NCBI GenBank assembly: GCA_049647585.1 | Contig: JBARXY010000026.1 | Span: forward strand, 166,209 to 230,208 | Length of the DNA: 64,000 nucleotides | Reading direction: 5' to 3' | Source: JAGQSZ01 sp049647585 | GTDB lineage: Bacteria > Actinomycetota > Acidimicrobiia > Acidimicrobiales > Microtrichaceae | Shown: positions 56,610 through 64,000 of the stretch, in pieces | Layout: each line of letters opens with the position of its first letter | Position numbering within the stretch: position 1 is the first letter of the stretch | Program-made: the position numbers and the translations under genes | The notes under the pieces: model-generated | Seen by the model: the letters and a program-made list of their open reading frames with translations, nothing else | What the model was told of the DNA's origin: nothing | Databases searched by the model: none

Positions 56610-58195
56610 CTGCGGTCGAGTCGACTGCGGATGAGCGCCCGACGTTCCTGGAGGTCGCTGTAGGTGAGCTCGTCGCCATTGGACTCGTCTATTCCGGCGT
56701 TTCGCCGGATGTCGGCGGGATCGACGATCAGGTCCGTGGCCCTGGCCCCAACCTCGGCGGCCAGTCGCTCGCCGTGGGTAACGGACAGATATCCGGTCAG
56801 GGCGGAGATCTCACCGATCAGGTCCAGGTCGGGTGCCAGCCGTGCGATGGCGCCGTCAAGGAACACGAGGTTCTTCACATACAGCATCAGGATCTTCGGC
56901 AGCCTGGCTCCCATGCCGAGGAGCGCCTTGATGATCCGCTGAAGTTCGCCCACCAGTTGTTCCTGGGAGAGCGTGGTCGGGTCCACCAGGTCCTGGTCGA
57001 GCCGAAGCTCCTTGATCACGTCATGGATGTCTGTATCGGCCGGGAGCGCACCAAGGTCACGCAATGCCTCCAGCTGCCCGGGAATGTCTCCGGTCGCTGC
57101 GGTGAAGGTGAGGCGCAGGAAGGCATTGCGCTCGAGGTCGCTCATACGGGCCGTTATTCCGAAGTCGAGCAGCGCGATCCGCCCATCCGGCTGGACGAAG
57201 AGGTTGCCGCCATGGAGGTCGCCGTGGAATATGCCGTGCACCATGCAGCCCTCGGTGAAGCCCCGCATGCCCACACGGATCACCTCGTGGGTGTCGATTC
57301 CGGCTTCCTGCATGGATTCGAGGTCCTCGAACCCGAAGCCCTCGAGCCGCTCCATGACCAGGACCCGACGAGTGACCAGCTCGGGATGCGGTCTTGCGAT
57401 CACGAAGCCCCGTTGACCCAGCTCGGCGAAGGACTCGGCGACGTCGAGCATGTTCTCGGCCTCCAGGCGGAAGTCGAGTTCTTCGCTGATCGTCTCGGCG
57501 AACAGTTCGACCAGCGCCGGGGGATTGGCGAGTGCCGCGACGGGAATGCGCCCCACCATGAAGGGCGCGAGCCACGACATGACCCGCATGTCGGAGCGGA
57601 CCTGGTTGCGGATCGTGGGTCGTTGAATCTTGACGACGACCTCCTCGCCCGATTTCAGGCGTGCCGAATGGACCTGGGCGATCGAAGCTGCGGCGAGCGG
57701 CGTGCGATTGAAGCGCGAGAAGATCTCATTGAGTGGCCGGCCCAGATCCTCCTCGACGACCGCTCTGACGGTGTCCCAACTTTCGGGTGGAACTTGGTCC
57801 CGACAGGCCTTGAATTCCTCGACCAGTTCTGCCGGGAAGAGCCCGGCGCCGCTCGATATGATCTGGCCGAGTTTTATATAGGTCGGACCGAGCTTCTCGG
57901 CCGCGATCCGCAGCCGGCGGGAGAGACCCGCTCGGGACGCGGTCCCGCCCCCGCCCCTGCGCCGGTCAAGGACTGCCCAGCCAAGAACTGCACGCCCGAG
58001 ATGCCAGGTGACGGTAATCAGTCTTCCCGGTGGAGGTGCAAGGCGTTTCGCCGTCAAGGCCGGGATCTGGTGGCGGGTCGAGGCTCGCAGAACTTCGATC
58101 CCAGCGCTCCAGGTGAGCTTTGACCGGTCGACTGTCCAGGGCCCGTTGTCTGTGAAGGCGAACGACTCCGTGTCGCTGGCTGTGGGCGTCTCCAT
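56606..58195 (-). CDS. AarF/UbiB (ABC1) protein kinase-like family protein
   Basis: A 529-residue UbiB-family protein. KLGPTYIKLGQIISS is the KxGQ motif, ASIAQVHSARL the Ala-rich loop, EEVVVKIQRPTI the ATP-binding Lys, SEELDFRLEAENM, GIFHGDLHGGNLFVQPDGRIALLDFG the catalytic and metal-binding segments. UbiB proteins are atypical kinases/ATPases linked to quinone or isoprenoid lipid synthesis and transport. In this genome they may support menaquinone metabolism, but no quinone gene is adjacent. C-terminal helices are moderately hydrophobic. The ATG at 58195 overlaps the cysQ TGA (TGATG), and the end overlaps the HAD start. Confidence 0.92.
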   Translation of the reverse strand: METPTASDTESFAFTDNGPWTVDRSKLTWSAGIEVLRASTRHQIPALTAKRLAPPPGRLITVTWHLGRAVLGWAVLDRRRGGGGTASRAGLSRRLRIAAEKLGPTYIKLGQIISSGAGLFPAELVEEFKACRDQVPPESWDTVRAVVEEDLGRPLNEIFSRFNRTPLAAASIAQVHSARLKSGEEVVVKIQRPTIRNQVRSDMRVMSWLAPFMVGRIPVAALANPPALVELFAETISEELDFRLEAENMLDVAESFAELGQRGFVIARPHPELVTRRVLVMERLEGFGFEDLESMQEAGIDTHEVIRVGMRGFTEGCMVHGIFHGDLHGGNLFVQPDGRIALLDFGITARMSDLERNAFLRLTFTAATGDIPGQLEALRDLGALPADTDIHDVIKELRLDQDLVDPTTLSQEQLVGELQRIIKALLGMGARLPKILMLYVKNLVFLDGAIARLAPDLDLIGEISALTGYLSVTHGERLAAEVGARATDLIVDPADIRRNAGIDESNGDELTYSDLQERRALIRSRLDRR

Positions 58196-58947
58196 CAGTT
58201 GATCAGGTCGAGGATCATCGCGGCATGCTCGGGATGACAGATCAACAGGTCCGGAAGATAGGTGTCGACCCTGTTGTAGCGGAGTGCGGTTCCGTCGATC
58301 CGGGTGCATGACAGACCTGCTGCGGTGGCGACTGCAACCGGAGCCGCCGAGTCCCACTCGAACTGTCCGCCGGAGTGGATATAGACATCGGCCAGACCAC
58401 GCACGACGGCCATCGCCTTGGCTCCCGCCGAACCCATTGGAATCAGTTCGGCATCGAGCGCTTCTGCCACGCGTTCAGCCTCGGCCGGAGGGCGGGTGCG
58501 GCTGACCACGATCCTGAGGGGGTCCTGCGGTGAGGCCGCGGTGGGCGGCTGGGCGGTGGAGAGGACCATGTCTGCACCGGGCAGCGCCACGGCACCGGCG
58601 GTGGGAACGCCTCCCTCGACCAGTGCTACGTGGACGGCCCAGTCGTCGCGGCCCTCGCCGTATTCGCGGGTTCCGTCGACGGGGTCGATGATCCAGACCC
58701 GCGGCGCGGTCAGTCGCGTCGAGTCGTGACGTTCATCGGCGGATGCTTCCTCCGAGAGGATCGCGTCCTCGGGCCGCTCCACGCCGAGCATCTTCATCAG
58801 GTGCCGGTGCGCGGTCGCGTCGCCGATGTCCTTGATTTCGGCTACTGCTCTTCGCTCATCGAGGAGTTTGGTGCGGGTTTCCAGGAGCAGGGCCCCGGTG
58901 GACTCGGCCAGTTCGGCGGCGAGGCGGTGGTCTTCAGCGGTAGCCAT
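58195..58947 (-). CDS. cysQ: 3'(2'),5'-bisphosphate nucleotidase / inositol-phosphatase family (CysQ-like)
   Basis: A 250-residue Mg2+-dependent phosphatase. DAILSEEASADE is motif A with Glu-Glu, VWIIDPVDGTREY is the DPxDGTxE motif, QFEWDSAAPVAVATAAGL the WDxAAP motif. The SGGQFEWDSAAP form is typical of CysQ proteins, which convert PAP (3'-phosphoadenosine 5'-phosphate) to AMP and help sulphate assimilation; some also hydrolyse inositol phosphate, which could matter for mycothiol. ATG at 58947 follows TAGTCT by 6 bases. First gene of the cysQ-ubiB-HAD unit. Enzyme family sure, substrate less so. Confidence 0.88.
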   Translation of the reverse strand: MATAEDHRLAAELAESTGALLLETRTKLLDERRAVAEIKDIGDATAHRHLMKMLGVERPEDAILSEEASADERHDSTRLTAPRVWIIDPVDGTREYGEGRDDWAVHVALVEGGVPTAGAVALPGADMVLSTAQPPTAASPQDPLRIVVSRTRPPAEAERVAEALDAELIPMGSAGAKAMAVVRGLADVYIHSGGQFEWDSAAPVAVATAAGLSCTRIDGTALRYNRVDTYLPDLLICHPEHAAMILDLIN

Positions 58948-58953
58948 GGGGCC

Positions 58954-58959
58954 AGACTA
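58954..58959 (-). promoter_or_regulatory. Candidate -10 (TAGTCT) of the cysQ operon
   Basis: Minus-strand TAGTCT ends 6 bases before the ATG at 58947; no Shine-Dalgarno sequence. It would drive the three-gene operon as a leaderless mRNA. Confidence 0.5.
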
Positions 58960-58980
58960 GGACGCGGGGCCGGAACCTTG

Positions 58981-59622
58981 TCAGACACGACCACCGGGCG
59001 AGTCCGCCTCGCGCCAGCACCACCACGCCATGATCGAGCGGTGCGGGGTGAACGGATCGCCCAGAGGCTCCAGCTGGCGTTGGGTGGGAACTTCGTCCAG
59101 ACCGAAGGCACGTGCGAAGCCGGCCCGGACTCCCAGATCGCCGGTGGGCCACACATCTGGTCGTTCGAGTTCAAAGAGCAGGAACATCTGGGCGGTCCAC
59201 GGTCCGATTCCCCGCACCAGTGTCAGGTGCTCGATCACGTCGGTGTCATCAAGGAGTTCGATCTCCTCGAGCTGGATCATCCCGTTCGAGCACTTTTCGG
59301 CCAGATCGAGCAGGGATGCGACCTTGGCGTTCGACAGCCCGCACTCGCGAAGTTCGACCGGACCTCGGGCGGTGACGGCAGCGGGGGTGAAGTCGTCTCC
59401 GACGGATTTCTTGACCCTCGACCAGATTGCTGCGGCAGCCTTGCCAGCCAACTGCTGATAGGCGATGGACGAGGCCAGAGCCTCAAAACGCTCCGGTGGA
59501 GCGGCCCCAGGGGCAAGCGCCGGAGGTCCGTGTTGGGCGAGTAGCCGCGCCGCTACCTTGTTGTCGGCAGCCAGCTGCTCGGCGGCCTTGAGTCGGCGCT
59601 TGTTCCCTGGAGTGAGTGACAT
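58981..59622 (-). CDS. DNA-3-methyladenine glycosylase-type HhH-GPD protein (AlkA-like)
   Basis: A 213-residue HhH-GPD base-excision glycosylase. LASSIAYQQLAGKAAAAIWSRV is the N-terminal block; LTLVRGIGPWTAQMFLLFELERPDVWPTGDLGVRAGFARAFG contains the helix-hairpin-helix (RGIGPWTA) and the catalytic Asp (TGDLGVR). It removes alkylated or deaminated bases from DNA. The ATG at 59622 begins MSLTPGNKRRLKAAEQ. The nearest neighbours are CysQ and the RES toxin; it is not cotranscribed with anything obvious. It is shorter than E. coli AlkA (282), lacking the N-terminal beta domain. Confidence 0.9.
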   Translation of the reverse strand: MSLTPGNKRRLKAAEQLAADNKVAARLLAQHGPPALAPGAAPPERFEALASSIAYQQLAGKAAAAIWSRVKKSVGDDFTPAAVTARGPVELRECGLSNAKVASLLDLAEKCSNGMIQLEEIELLDDTDVIEHLTLVRGIGPWTAQMFLLFELERPDVWPTGDLGVRAGFARAFGLDEVPTQRQLEPLGDPFTPHRSIMAWWCWREADSPGGRV

Positions 59623-59677
59623 CGCCAAACAGGTCTAGCAGCAGCGAGAGACAAGCTGACCCCGATAGGCCGGGCCG

Positions 59678-60379
59678 TCACGGGGCGACGACTGCACCGT
59701 CGAAGTGGTAATCGCGAATGTTCAGTAGGTAAACGTCGCCGCGGCGGACATTCGAGATGACCGGGGCTTGTAGTACCGCCAGGCAGACGCCGTCCTTGTG
59801 ACGCACCGACGGGTACCGGACACCGGCATGGTTCTCTGAGCGGAGCCGCTCTCCCAGCGCTTGGCCGGCGGTGTACGAGATCGGGTCCAGACACTCGAGG
59901 GTGCGCGGATGGCTGTCGTCGAGTACAGCGAAATTTTGAGCGTGGACATCGGCTAGGAACAGCCGGTACGGGATGTTGAATTCGTCAGGGGCTGCGGTTT
60001 CACGCAAGTGGGTGATTCTGTGATGGGCAACCTCGTCGAGGCATGTTTCGACGTCGAGCGCGCAGTACCAGGCACCTCGCGGTCCGGGCGGGTGGAACCG
60101 GGCCCCGCTGCCGCCGTAGGAGAACGCACCGTTGATGATCTTCGAGAACGGCACACCGAAGACCATGTCGGTGCGGTTGAGGCCTGCGGGATGCTTCTCC
60201 TCCTGGGCTTGGAGGCGGCTATTGGTTGCCCCGGCGAGACGGACCAAGAGGTCGAGGTCCTCTGCCGTTTCAGCGAGGTCAGAAAGGACGTGTTCGGCGT
60301 CTGATGCATACCTGCCCGGGATGAGACGGCAGGTATCGTCGTGGGCGACCGCAGCGAAACGCGGCCAGGTCCCGCTCAC
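59678..60379 (-). CDS. RES-domain toxin of a RES-Xre toxin-antitoxin pair
   Basis: A 233-residue RES protein. The fold has FAAVAHDDTCRLIPGRY near the start, FSYGGSGARFHPPGPRGAWYCALDVETCLDEVAHH with the Arg-Tyr-Glu type active-site residues, and YTAGQALGERLRSENHAGVRYPSVRHKDGVCLAVL, where Ser (in PSVRH) is the third conserved residue. RES toxins degrade NAD+ (MbcT in M. tuberculosis phosphorolyses it). The GTG start overlaps the antitoxin TGA (GTGA), so translation is coupled. The central residues look intact, so it may be active. It would be neutralised by the upstream Xre-MbcA protein. Confidence 0.88.
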   Translation of the reverse strand: MSGTWPRFAAVAHDDTCRLIPGRYASDAEHVLSDLAETAEDLDLLVRLAGATNSRLQAQEEKHPAGLNRTDMVFGVPFSKIINGAFSYGGSGARFHPPGPRGAWYCALDVETCLDEVAHHRITHLRETAAPDEFNIPYRLFLADVHAQNFAVLDDSHPRTLECLDPISYTAGQALGERLRSENHAGVRYPSVRHKDGVCLAVLQAPVISNVRRGDVYLLNIRDYHFDGAVVAP

Positions 60380-60816
60380 AGACCGCCGCGGCGGCCGTCG
60401 AGGAGCGCCCGCACCTCCAACATTGCGGGGATCCCGCCAGTGAGCATCACCGCCAACGGCGTCTGGGTCGCGAACATCACGTTGGAATTGGGCCGTCGCA
60501 CCCACTCGTCTGCGAGCGGGCCTTCGTGAAGCACGTGCAATGCCGTGTAGATCCCCAACAGCAACGACACCCTGGTGAGCTGATCGGCTGTCAGCGCGCT
60601 CGGGGCGGAATGCTGCCACGAATGCCAGCTGCTGTCGGAGATCCCTCCGAGCAGCCGTCCTACCTCTCCAACAGTGAGACCCCAGCGGTCAGCTAGCCGG
60701 CTCATTGCCTGGACAGCTGCAGGGCTCAATTCGGCACGCACGCTGCGTTCGGTCAAATCTGGCCATTCGCCCACTTCGAAACGGGCTGCAGGGGTGTTCA
60801 CATCCAGCCTAGACAT
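60376..60816 (-). CDS. Antitoxin with Xre-MbcA-ParS-type fold
   Basis: A 146-residue protein: LSPAAVQAMSRLADRWGLTVGEVGRLLGGISDSSWHSWQHSAP is the N-terminal HTH-like region, and LTADQLTRVSLLLGIYTALHVLHEGPLADEWVRRPNSNVMFATQTPLAVMLTGGIPAMLEVRALLDGRRGG is the MbcA/ParS/Xre toxin-binding domain (with the terminal 'GGIPAMLEVRxLLDGRRGG'). It binds and inhibits the RES toxin and probably represses its own promoter. Start: ATG at 60816 has GGAG 8 bases upstream. The upstream palindrome over the -10 may be its operator. Confidence 0.9.
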   Translation of the reverse strand: MSRLDVNTPAARFEVGEWPDLTERSVRAELSPAAVQAMSRLADRWGLTVGEVGRLLGGISDSSWHSWQHSAPSALTADQLTRVSLLLGIYTALHVLHEGPLADEWVRRPNSNVMFATQTPLAVMLTGGIPAMLEVRALLDGRRGGL

Positions 60817-60828
60817 TCGATAATCTCC

Positions 60829-60849
60829 GTATCTCTGGAGACAGAGTAC
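60829..60849. promoter_or_regulatory. Palindromic operator candidate over the -10 of the RES-Xre operon
   Basis: CTCTG (60833-60837) and CAGAG (60842-60846) flank GAGA; outside, GTA (60829-60831) matches TAC (60847-60849). On the minus strand TACTCT (60843-60848) is a possible -10 lying in the palindrome. A further TCTCC/GGAGA pair lies at 60824-60828 and 60837-60841. Auto-repression by the antitoxin is the obvious model. Confidence 0.55.
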
Positions 60850-60994
60850 TCCACTTCTGGACATCCACACTGTTCCCCTCGGCCCAAGCCCCATCGGCTC
60901 AGACTGTGATCAGTTCCTCGTAGCGTGAGAATCGGTGTCTGGCCGTCACGACTGCTGTGGGTGATTCAGTACGAAAGCTGGCTTCGCGGCCAAA

Positions 60995-61663
60995 TCAACC
61001 CTGCGTCGCCTCGCCGGTGATCAGGTCCAGCTGATCCACGATCAGGCTCGCAAGTAGAGGGAGCCGGTCCTGTGCGCCAGGAACTGTCAGGAGCCGCTGC
61101 TTGTCGAAGGGCCCGACCGGGGTGAGGGCGGCAAGGAGGTAGGAACCGGACACCGGATCCTCAGGGGCCTCGAAAGTCGATGGTGCCACCTGGTGGCCTA
61201 GTTCCGCAGCTGTTGCCAACAGGTGTCGCAGGCTGCTGATGCACTTCGCGTACATGCCTAGGAGCTCAGCGTCGTTCGAAGTGCCGTCGTGGGGGATGCT
61301 GTCGACAGAGTCGTCAGCGGTTGCGTGGGCACCGTCAGGCCACACCGAGACCTCGGCGCGTGGATACGGATCGTCGGGAAGCCACTTCTCGACCCGTATC
61401 CGCTCCTCTCCAAAAGCAAGGATGGCGTGTTGGCCTTCGTCCATGGCCTGATGCTGGTAGATACGAACAAGCGTCCCGACGTTGCTCCGTGAGTCACCGC
61501 CCCCCACCTCGCTGCCACGTTCGATGAGTACCACACCGAACTTCTGGTCGCCGGCCATCACGTCATGCAGCATCAGCTGATAGCGCAGTTCGAAGATCCG
61601 AAGCGGTAACGGCATGCCCGGTAGTACGACTGTTCCGAGCGGGAACATCGGTGTCGTGTTCAC
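60995..61663 (-). CDS. LON-substrate-binding-domain protein
   Basis: A 222-residue protein consisting of the Lon N-terminal (LAN) domain. MFPLGTVVLPGMPLPLRIFELRYQLMLHDVMAGDQKFGVVLIERGSEVGGGD is the opening block; GTLVRIYQHQAMDEGQHAILAFGEERIRVEKWLPDDPYPRAEV is the second. No protease or ATPase domain is present, as in actinobacterial LON-domain stand-alone proteins, which may bind unfolded proteins or partner a peptidase. GTG at 61663 follows TAGCCT by 6 bases and begins MNTTPMFPLG. Function is inferred from the fold only. Confidence 0.85.
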   Translation of the reverse strand: MNTTPMFPLGTVVLPGMPLPLRIFELRYQLMLHDVMAGDQKFGVVLIERGSEVGGGDSRSNVGTLVRIYQHQAMDEGQHAILAFGEERIRVEKWLPDDPYPRAEVSVWPDGAHATADDSVDSIPHDGTSNDAELLGMYAKCISSLRHLLATAAELGHQVAPSTFEAPEDPVSGSYLLAALTPVGPFDKQRLLTVPGAQDRLPLLASLIVDQLDLITGEATQG

Positions 61664-61669
61664 ACCAGC

Positions 61670-61675
61670 AGGCTA
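61670..61675 (-). promoter_or_regulatory. Candidate -10 (TAGCCT) of the LON-domain gene
   Basis: Minus-strand TAGCCT ends 6 bases before the GTG at 61663, identical in sequence and spacing to the mca and WS/DGAT promoters. Confidence 0.5.
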
Positions 61676-61758
61676 GATGGCCGAAGCGCCAGATTGACGA
61701 CCGAGCACTCGGGCAATCGTCCCGGTCGCTCGGTCCGCTCCGGAAGGTGACGGCGGCG

Positions 61759-62091
61759 CTACGCGCTGACGGCAGCGGTGGCTGCGTCAGGCTTGATCGG
61801 AGCGCTCCTGCGGGTTCTCACGACGGGTGTGGTGTCGACCGGTCCATGCGGCTGATCGGCCACCTCGTAGCAGGGAGCGTGGAAGTGTTCGACCCTCGCC
61901 CAACGGCCATCGATATAGACGTTGCAGATGACCTGCTTGGGGCGCACCTTGGCTTGGAACTTGATCCGCTCCAAACAGAGTTGGCATTCGACCGTGGACC
62001 CCGGCTCGACATCACGGAGGACCGCTCTGCTCAGGCTGGTGTTGACACTCGTGGTCGAACTGATCGAAGTGGTTGAAGTGATGGTCCCCAT
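61759..62091 (-). CDS. Small Cys-rich (zinc-ribbon-like) protein, unknown function
   Basis: About 110 residues. The conserved core is VECQLCLERIKFQAKVRPKQVICNVYIDGRWARVEHFHAPCYEVADQPHG: a CxxC pair, a later Cys, and HxxC with His, a plausible treble-clef or zinc-ribbon metal site. The first 25 residues are Ser/Thr rich (TITSTTSISSTTSVNTS) and the last 30 are Ala/Pro/Thr/Arg rich. The start is uncertain: ATG at 62091 is used; a TTG 48 bases upstream would extend it, and no ribosome site is clear. It lies between the LON gene and ettA. It could bind nucleic acid or act in a metal-dependent complex, but this is not shown. Confidence 0.6.
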   Translation of the reverse strand: MGTITSTTSISSTTSVNTSLSRAVLRDVEPGSTVECQLCLERIKFQAKVRPKQVICNVYIDGRWARVEHFHAPCYEVADQPHGPVDTTPVVRTRRSAPIKPDAATAAVSA

Positions 62092-62185
62092 ATCTTGGTG
62101 ATCGGTGCTCCGGCGTCTGTGCCTGAACAATCGCGCCAAATATGAGTCGAATGGCCCACCCCTCCACGAGGGTCGACCCCGCTAC

Positions 62186-63883
62186 TCAGCGGGTCAGTGG
62201 TTTGTACTTCACGCGGTGAGGTTGCGCCGCGTCAGCGCCGAGTTCCTTGCGACGGAAAGCTTCGTAGTCGCTGAAGTTTCCTTCGAACCAGCGGACCTGC
62301 GAGTCGCCCTCGAAAGCCAACATGTGTGTTGCGATGCGGTCCAGGAACCAGCGATCGTGGGAGATCACCACCGCACATCCCGGGAAAGATTCGAGCGCAT
62401 CTTCCAACGCCCGGAGCGTGTCGATATCCAGATCGTTGGTCGGCTCGTCGAGCAGCAGGACGTTGCCGGCGGTGCGCAGGAGCTTGGCCAGGTGGACCCG
62501 GTTGCGCTCACCTCCCGAGAGTTGTCCGACCTTCTTCTGTTGATCGGGACCCTTGAACATGAAACTCGCGCAATAGACCCGGCTGTTGACCTCGCGATTT
62601 CCGACCTTGAGGAAGTCGTGGCCACCGGTGATCTCTTCATAAAGGGTGTTCTCGGGATTGAGTGAGTCCCTCGACTGGTCGACGTAGGAGAGATCCACGG
62701 TGCTGCCGACGGTAATCTCGCCCGAGTCGGGGGAGTTGTCGCTCTTGGTCCCCTCGAAGGCATCGACGATCATGCGGAACAGGGTCGTCTTGCCGACGCC
62801 GTTCGGACCGATGACCCCGACGATTCCGGAACGGGGAAGAGTGAAGCTCAGGTCTTCGATGAGCAGTCGGTCGCCGAAACCCTTGGTGACCGACTCTGCC
62901 TCGATGACCTGGTCACCCAGCCGCGGACCGGGCGGAATGACGATCTCCAGTCGACCGTCGGAGACTTTGTCGGCCTCGGCCTGGGTGCGGAGTTCTTCGT
63001 ATGCCTGAAGTCTGGCCTTGGACTTGGCGTGACGCGCCTTGGGTGCCATGCGCACCCACTCGAGCTCGCGCTCCAGCGTCTTGCGGCGGCCCTCTTTCTC
63101 CTTCTCGTCGAGCGCCATACGGCGCTCCTTCTGCTCGAGCCAGCCGGTGTAGTTGCCCTCGAACGGATAGCCGCGGCCGCGCTCCAGCTCCAGGATCCAC
63201 TGAGCGACGTTGTCCAGGAAGTAACGATCGTGGGTGACGGCCACAACCGTTCCCGGATACTCCTGCAGGTAGCGCTCAAGCCACGCAACGGACTCTGCGT
63301 CCAGGTGGTTGGTCGGTTCGTCGAGAAGTAGAAGGTCGGGCTTGGAAAGCAGAAGTCGACAGAGCGCCACGCGCCGGCGCTCGCCGCCCGACAACTTGGT
63401 GACATCGGCGTCCTGTGGCGGAGTGCGGAGCGCATCCATGGCGATGTCGATCGTGCGCTGCAGGTCCCACGCTCCGGCGGCTTCGATCTTGGCCTCGAGA
63501 TCGGCTTGCTGGGCGCCGAGCTTCTCGTAGTCGGCATCCGGGTCACCCCAGGAAGCCATGAGCGCGTCGTACTCGGTTAGCAGACCGGATACGGCCGCGA
63601 CGCCGTCCATGATGTTGCCCATCACGTCCTTGTCCGGGTCCAGTTGGGGCTCCTGTTCGAGCATCCCGACGGTGTATCCAGGGGTGAGGCGGGCCTCGCC
63701 GGTGAAGTGGTCATCGACCCCGGCCATGATCTTCAGGATCGTGGACTTGCCCGATCCATTGGCTCCGATGACGCCGATTTTGGCTCCCGGGAGGAAGCTC
63801 AGCGTTATGTCCTGGAGAATGTCGCGGTCCGGGGGGATGAACTTGTTCACCCGGTGCATGGTGAAGATGTACTGAGCGGCCAT
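62186..63883 (-). CDS. ettA: Energy-dependent translational throttle protein EttA (ABC-F)
   Basis: A 565-residue ABC-F protein with two ATP-binding cassettes. The first has GVIGANGSGKSTILKIMAG, KLSGGERRRVALCRLLLSKPDLLLLDEPTNHLD; the second has VIGPNGVGKTTLFRMIVD, QLSGGERNRVHLAKLLRTAGNVLLLDEPTNDLD. The EttA arm region lies between (about 90-130) and the linker RRMALDEKEKEGRRKTLERELEWVRM. EttA binds the ribosomal E site and tunes translation to ATP levels. Start: ATG at 63883 follows TACGAT by 7 bases. Length matches EttA (about 555), supporting it over other ABC-F subtypes. Confidence 0.96.
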   Translation of the reverse strand: MAAQYIFTMHRVNKFIPPDRDILQDITLSFLPGAKIGVIGANGSGKSTILKIMAGVDDHFTGEARLTPGYTVGMLEQEPQLDPDKDVMGNIMDGVAAVSGLLTEYDALMASWGDPDADYEKLGAQQADLEAKIEAAGAWDLQRTIDIAMDALRTPPQDADVTKLSGGERRRVALCRLLLSKPDLLLLDEPTNHLDAESVAWLERYLQEYPGTVVAVTHDRYFLDNVAQWILELERGRGYPFEGNYTGWLEQKERRMALDEKEKEGRRKTLERELEWVRMAPKARHAKSKARLQAYEELRTQAEADKVSDGRLEIVIPPGPRLGDQVIEAESVTKGFGDRLLIEDLSFTLPRSGIVGVIGPNGVGKTTLFRMIVDAFEGTKSDNSPDSGEITVGSTVDLSYVDQSRDSLNPENTLYEEITGGHDFLKVGNREVNSRVYCASFMFKGPDQQKKVGQLSGGERNRVHLAKLLRTAGNVLLLDEPTNDLDIDTLRALEDALESFPGCAVVISHDRWFLDRIATHMLAFEGDSQVRWFEGNFSDYEAFRRKELGADAAQPHRVKYKPLTR

Positions 63884-63890
63884 AGCGCTG

Positions 63891-63896
63891 ATCGTA
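63891..63896 (-). promoter_or_regulatory. Candidate -10 (TACGAT) of ettA
   Basis: Minus-strand TACGAT ends 7 bases before the ATG at 63883. No Shine-Dalgarno sequence was seen. Confidence 0.45.
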
Positions 63897-63974
63897 CCGG
63901 TGATCTATGCGATGGCCGAACCGGCCCGGACCCCCGAAATCCAGGTCGGGTGGTTCATGCAGCCAAGAGAAGAG

Positions 63975-64000
63975 CGGGTTCGGATCGATGTCCGAACCCG
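63975..64000. terminator. 10-bp perfect inverted repeat at the right edge
   Basis: CGGGTTCGGA (63975-63984) pairs with TCCGAACCCG (63991-64000), 6-base loop. It is likely a terminator for a gene lying beyond the window; the flanking 63897-63974 shows no gene. Confidence 0.55.

Noticed and set aside
56384..58123. A 579-codon plus-strand open frame opposite the UbiB gene
   Set aside because: Shadow of a gene with conserved kinase motifs; its translation has no recognisable domain and its codon positions do not look coding.

Overview
The window looks like chromosomal DNA from a high-GC actinobacterium, most likely of the class Acidimicrobiia. This is inferred from gene content: a mycothiol S-conjugate amidase, the mismatch endonuclease NucS, three F420-type LLM oxidoreductases, two wax ester synthase/diacylglycerol acyltransferases (WS/DGAT), an orphan DnaE2 polymerase, an LPxTG surface protein, and no phage or insertion-sequence genes. 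I see no rRNA, tRNA, CRISPR array or transposase. The genus cannot be named from the sequence alone. 57 protein genes are called, and no stretch above 300 bases lacks a gene.

Layout. 1-7.5 kb: the N-terminal part of an M3 oligopeptidase (cut by the left edge), a crotonase, a GH36 alpha-galactosidase, and an SOS-type dnaE2. 7.6-14.0 kb: envelope and membrane functions (M15 peptidase with coiled coil, Bax-inhibitor-1/YccA protein, PhoU/TrkA_C regulator, NfeD-SPFH pair) plus a thioesterase. 14.1-20.6 kb: Mca, an acetyltransferase, a ChbG-like deacetylase, a secreted nuclease, a thiolase and an amidase. 20.7-30.1 kb: CoA-ester and lipid metabolism (thioesterase, two LLM enzymes, acyl-CoA ligase, SDR, WS/DGAT, PAP2 phosphatase, alpha/beta hydrolase). 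30.3-33.9 kb: two poorly characterised genes, one PcfJ-like, followed by a 15-G homopolymer. 34.2-45.2 kb: glutaryl-CoA dehydrogenase, tandem membrane acyltransferases, an MFE-2-like SDR, an LPxTG protein, acyl-CoA ligase, acyl-CoA dehydrogenase and LLM. 45.3-52.9 kb: nitronate-monooxygenase-like enzyme, an apparent operon VanW - WS/DGAT - geranylgeranyl-reductase family, a MaoC hydratase, and DUF4395-nucS. 53-64 kb: a HEPN-like gene with a small coupled partner, TypA, the operon cysQ - UbiB kinase - HAD phosphatase, a DNA glycosylase, a RES-Xre toxin-antitoxin pair, a LON-domain protein, a small Cys-rich protein and EttA.

How the genes fit together. The dominant theme is fatty acyl-CoA handling: activation by two ligases, desaturation by two dehydrogenases, hydration by MaoC and perhaps the crotonase, oxidation by the MFE-2-like SDR, thiolysis, hydrolysis by two thioesterases, and storage as wax ester or triacylglycerol by two WS/DGATs. 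A second theme is genome maintenance: DnaE2, NucS and an AlkA-like glycosylase.

Three structural features stand out. (1) Many start codons (18 of 57) sit 6-8 bases downstream of a TANNNT hexamer, 11 of them exactly 6 bases, usually with no Shine-Dalgarno sequence. This is the architecture of leaderless mRNAs and was used to choose starts. (2) Short tandem duplications (11-37 bp) cluster at gene 3' ends, and in several genes the repeat unit contains the stop codon. (3) Inverted repeats overlap two candidate promoters (DUF4395-nucS and RES-Xre) and a LexA-like box lies inside the dnaE2 promoter.
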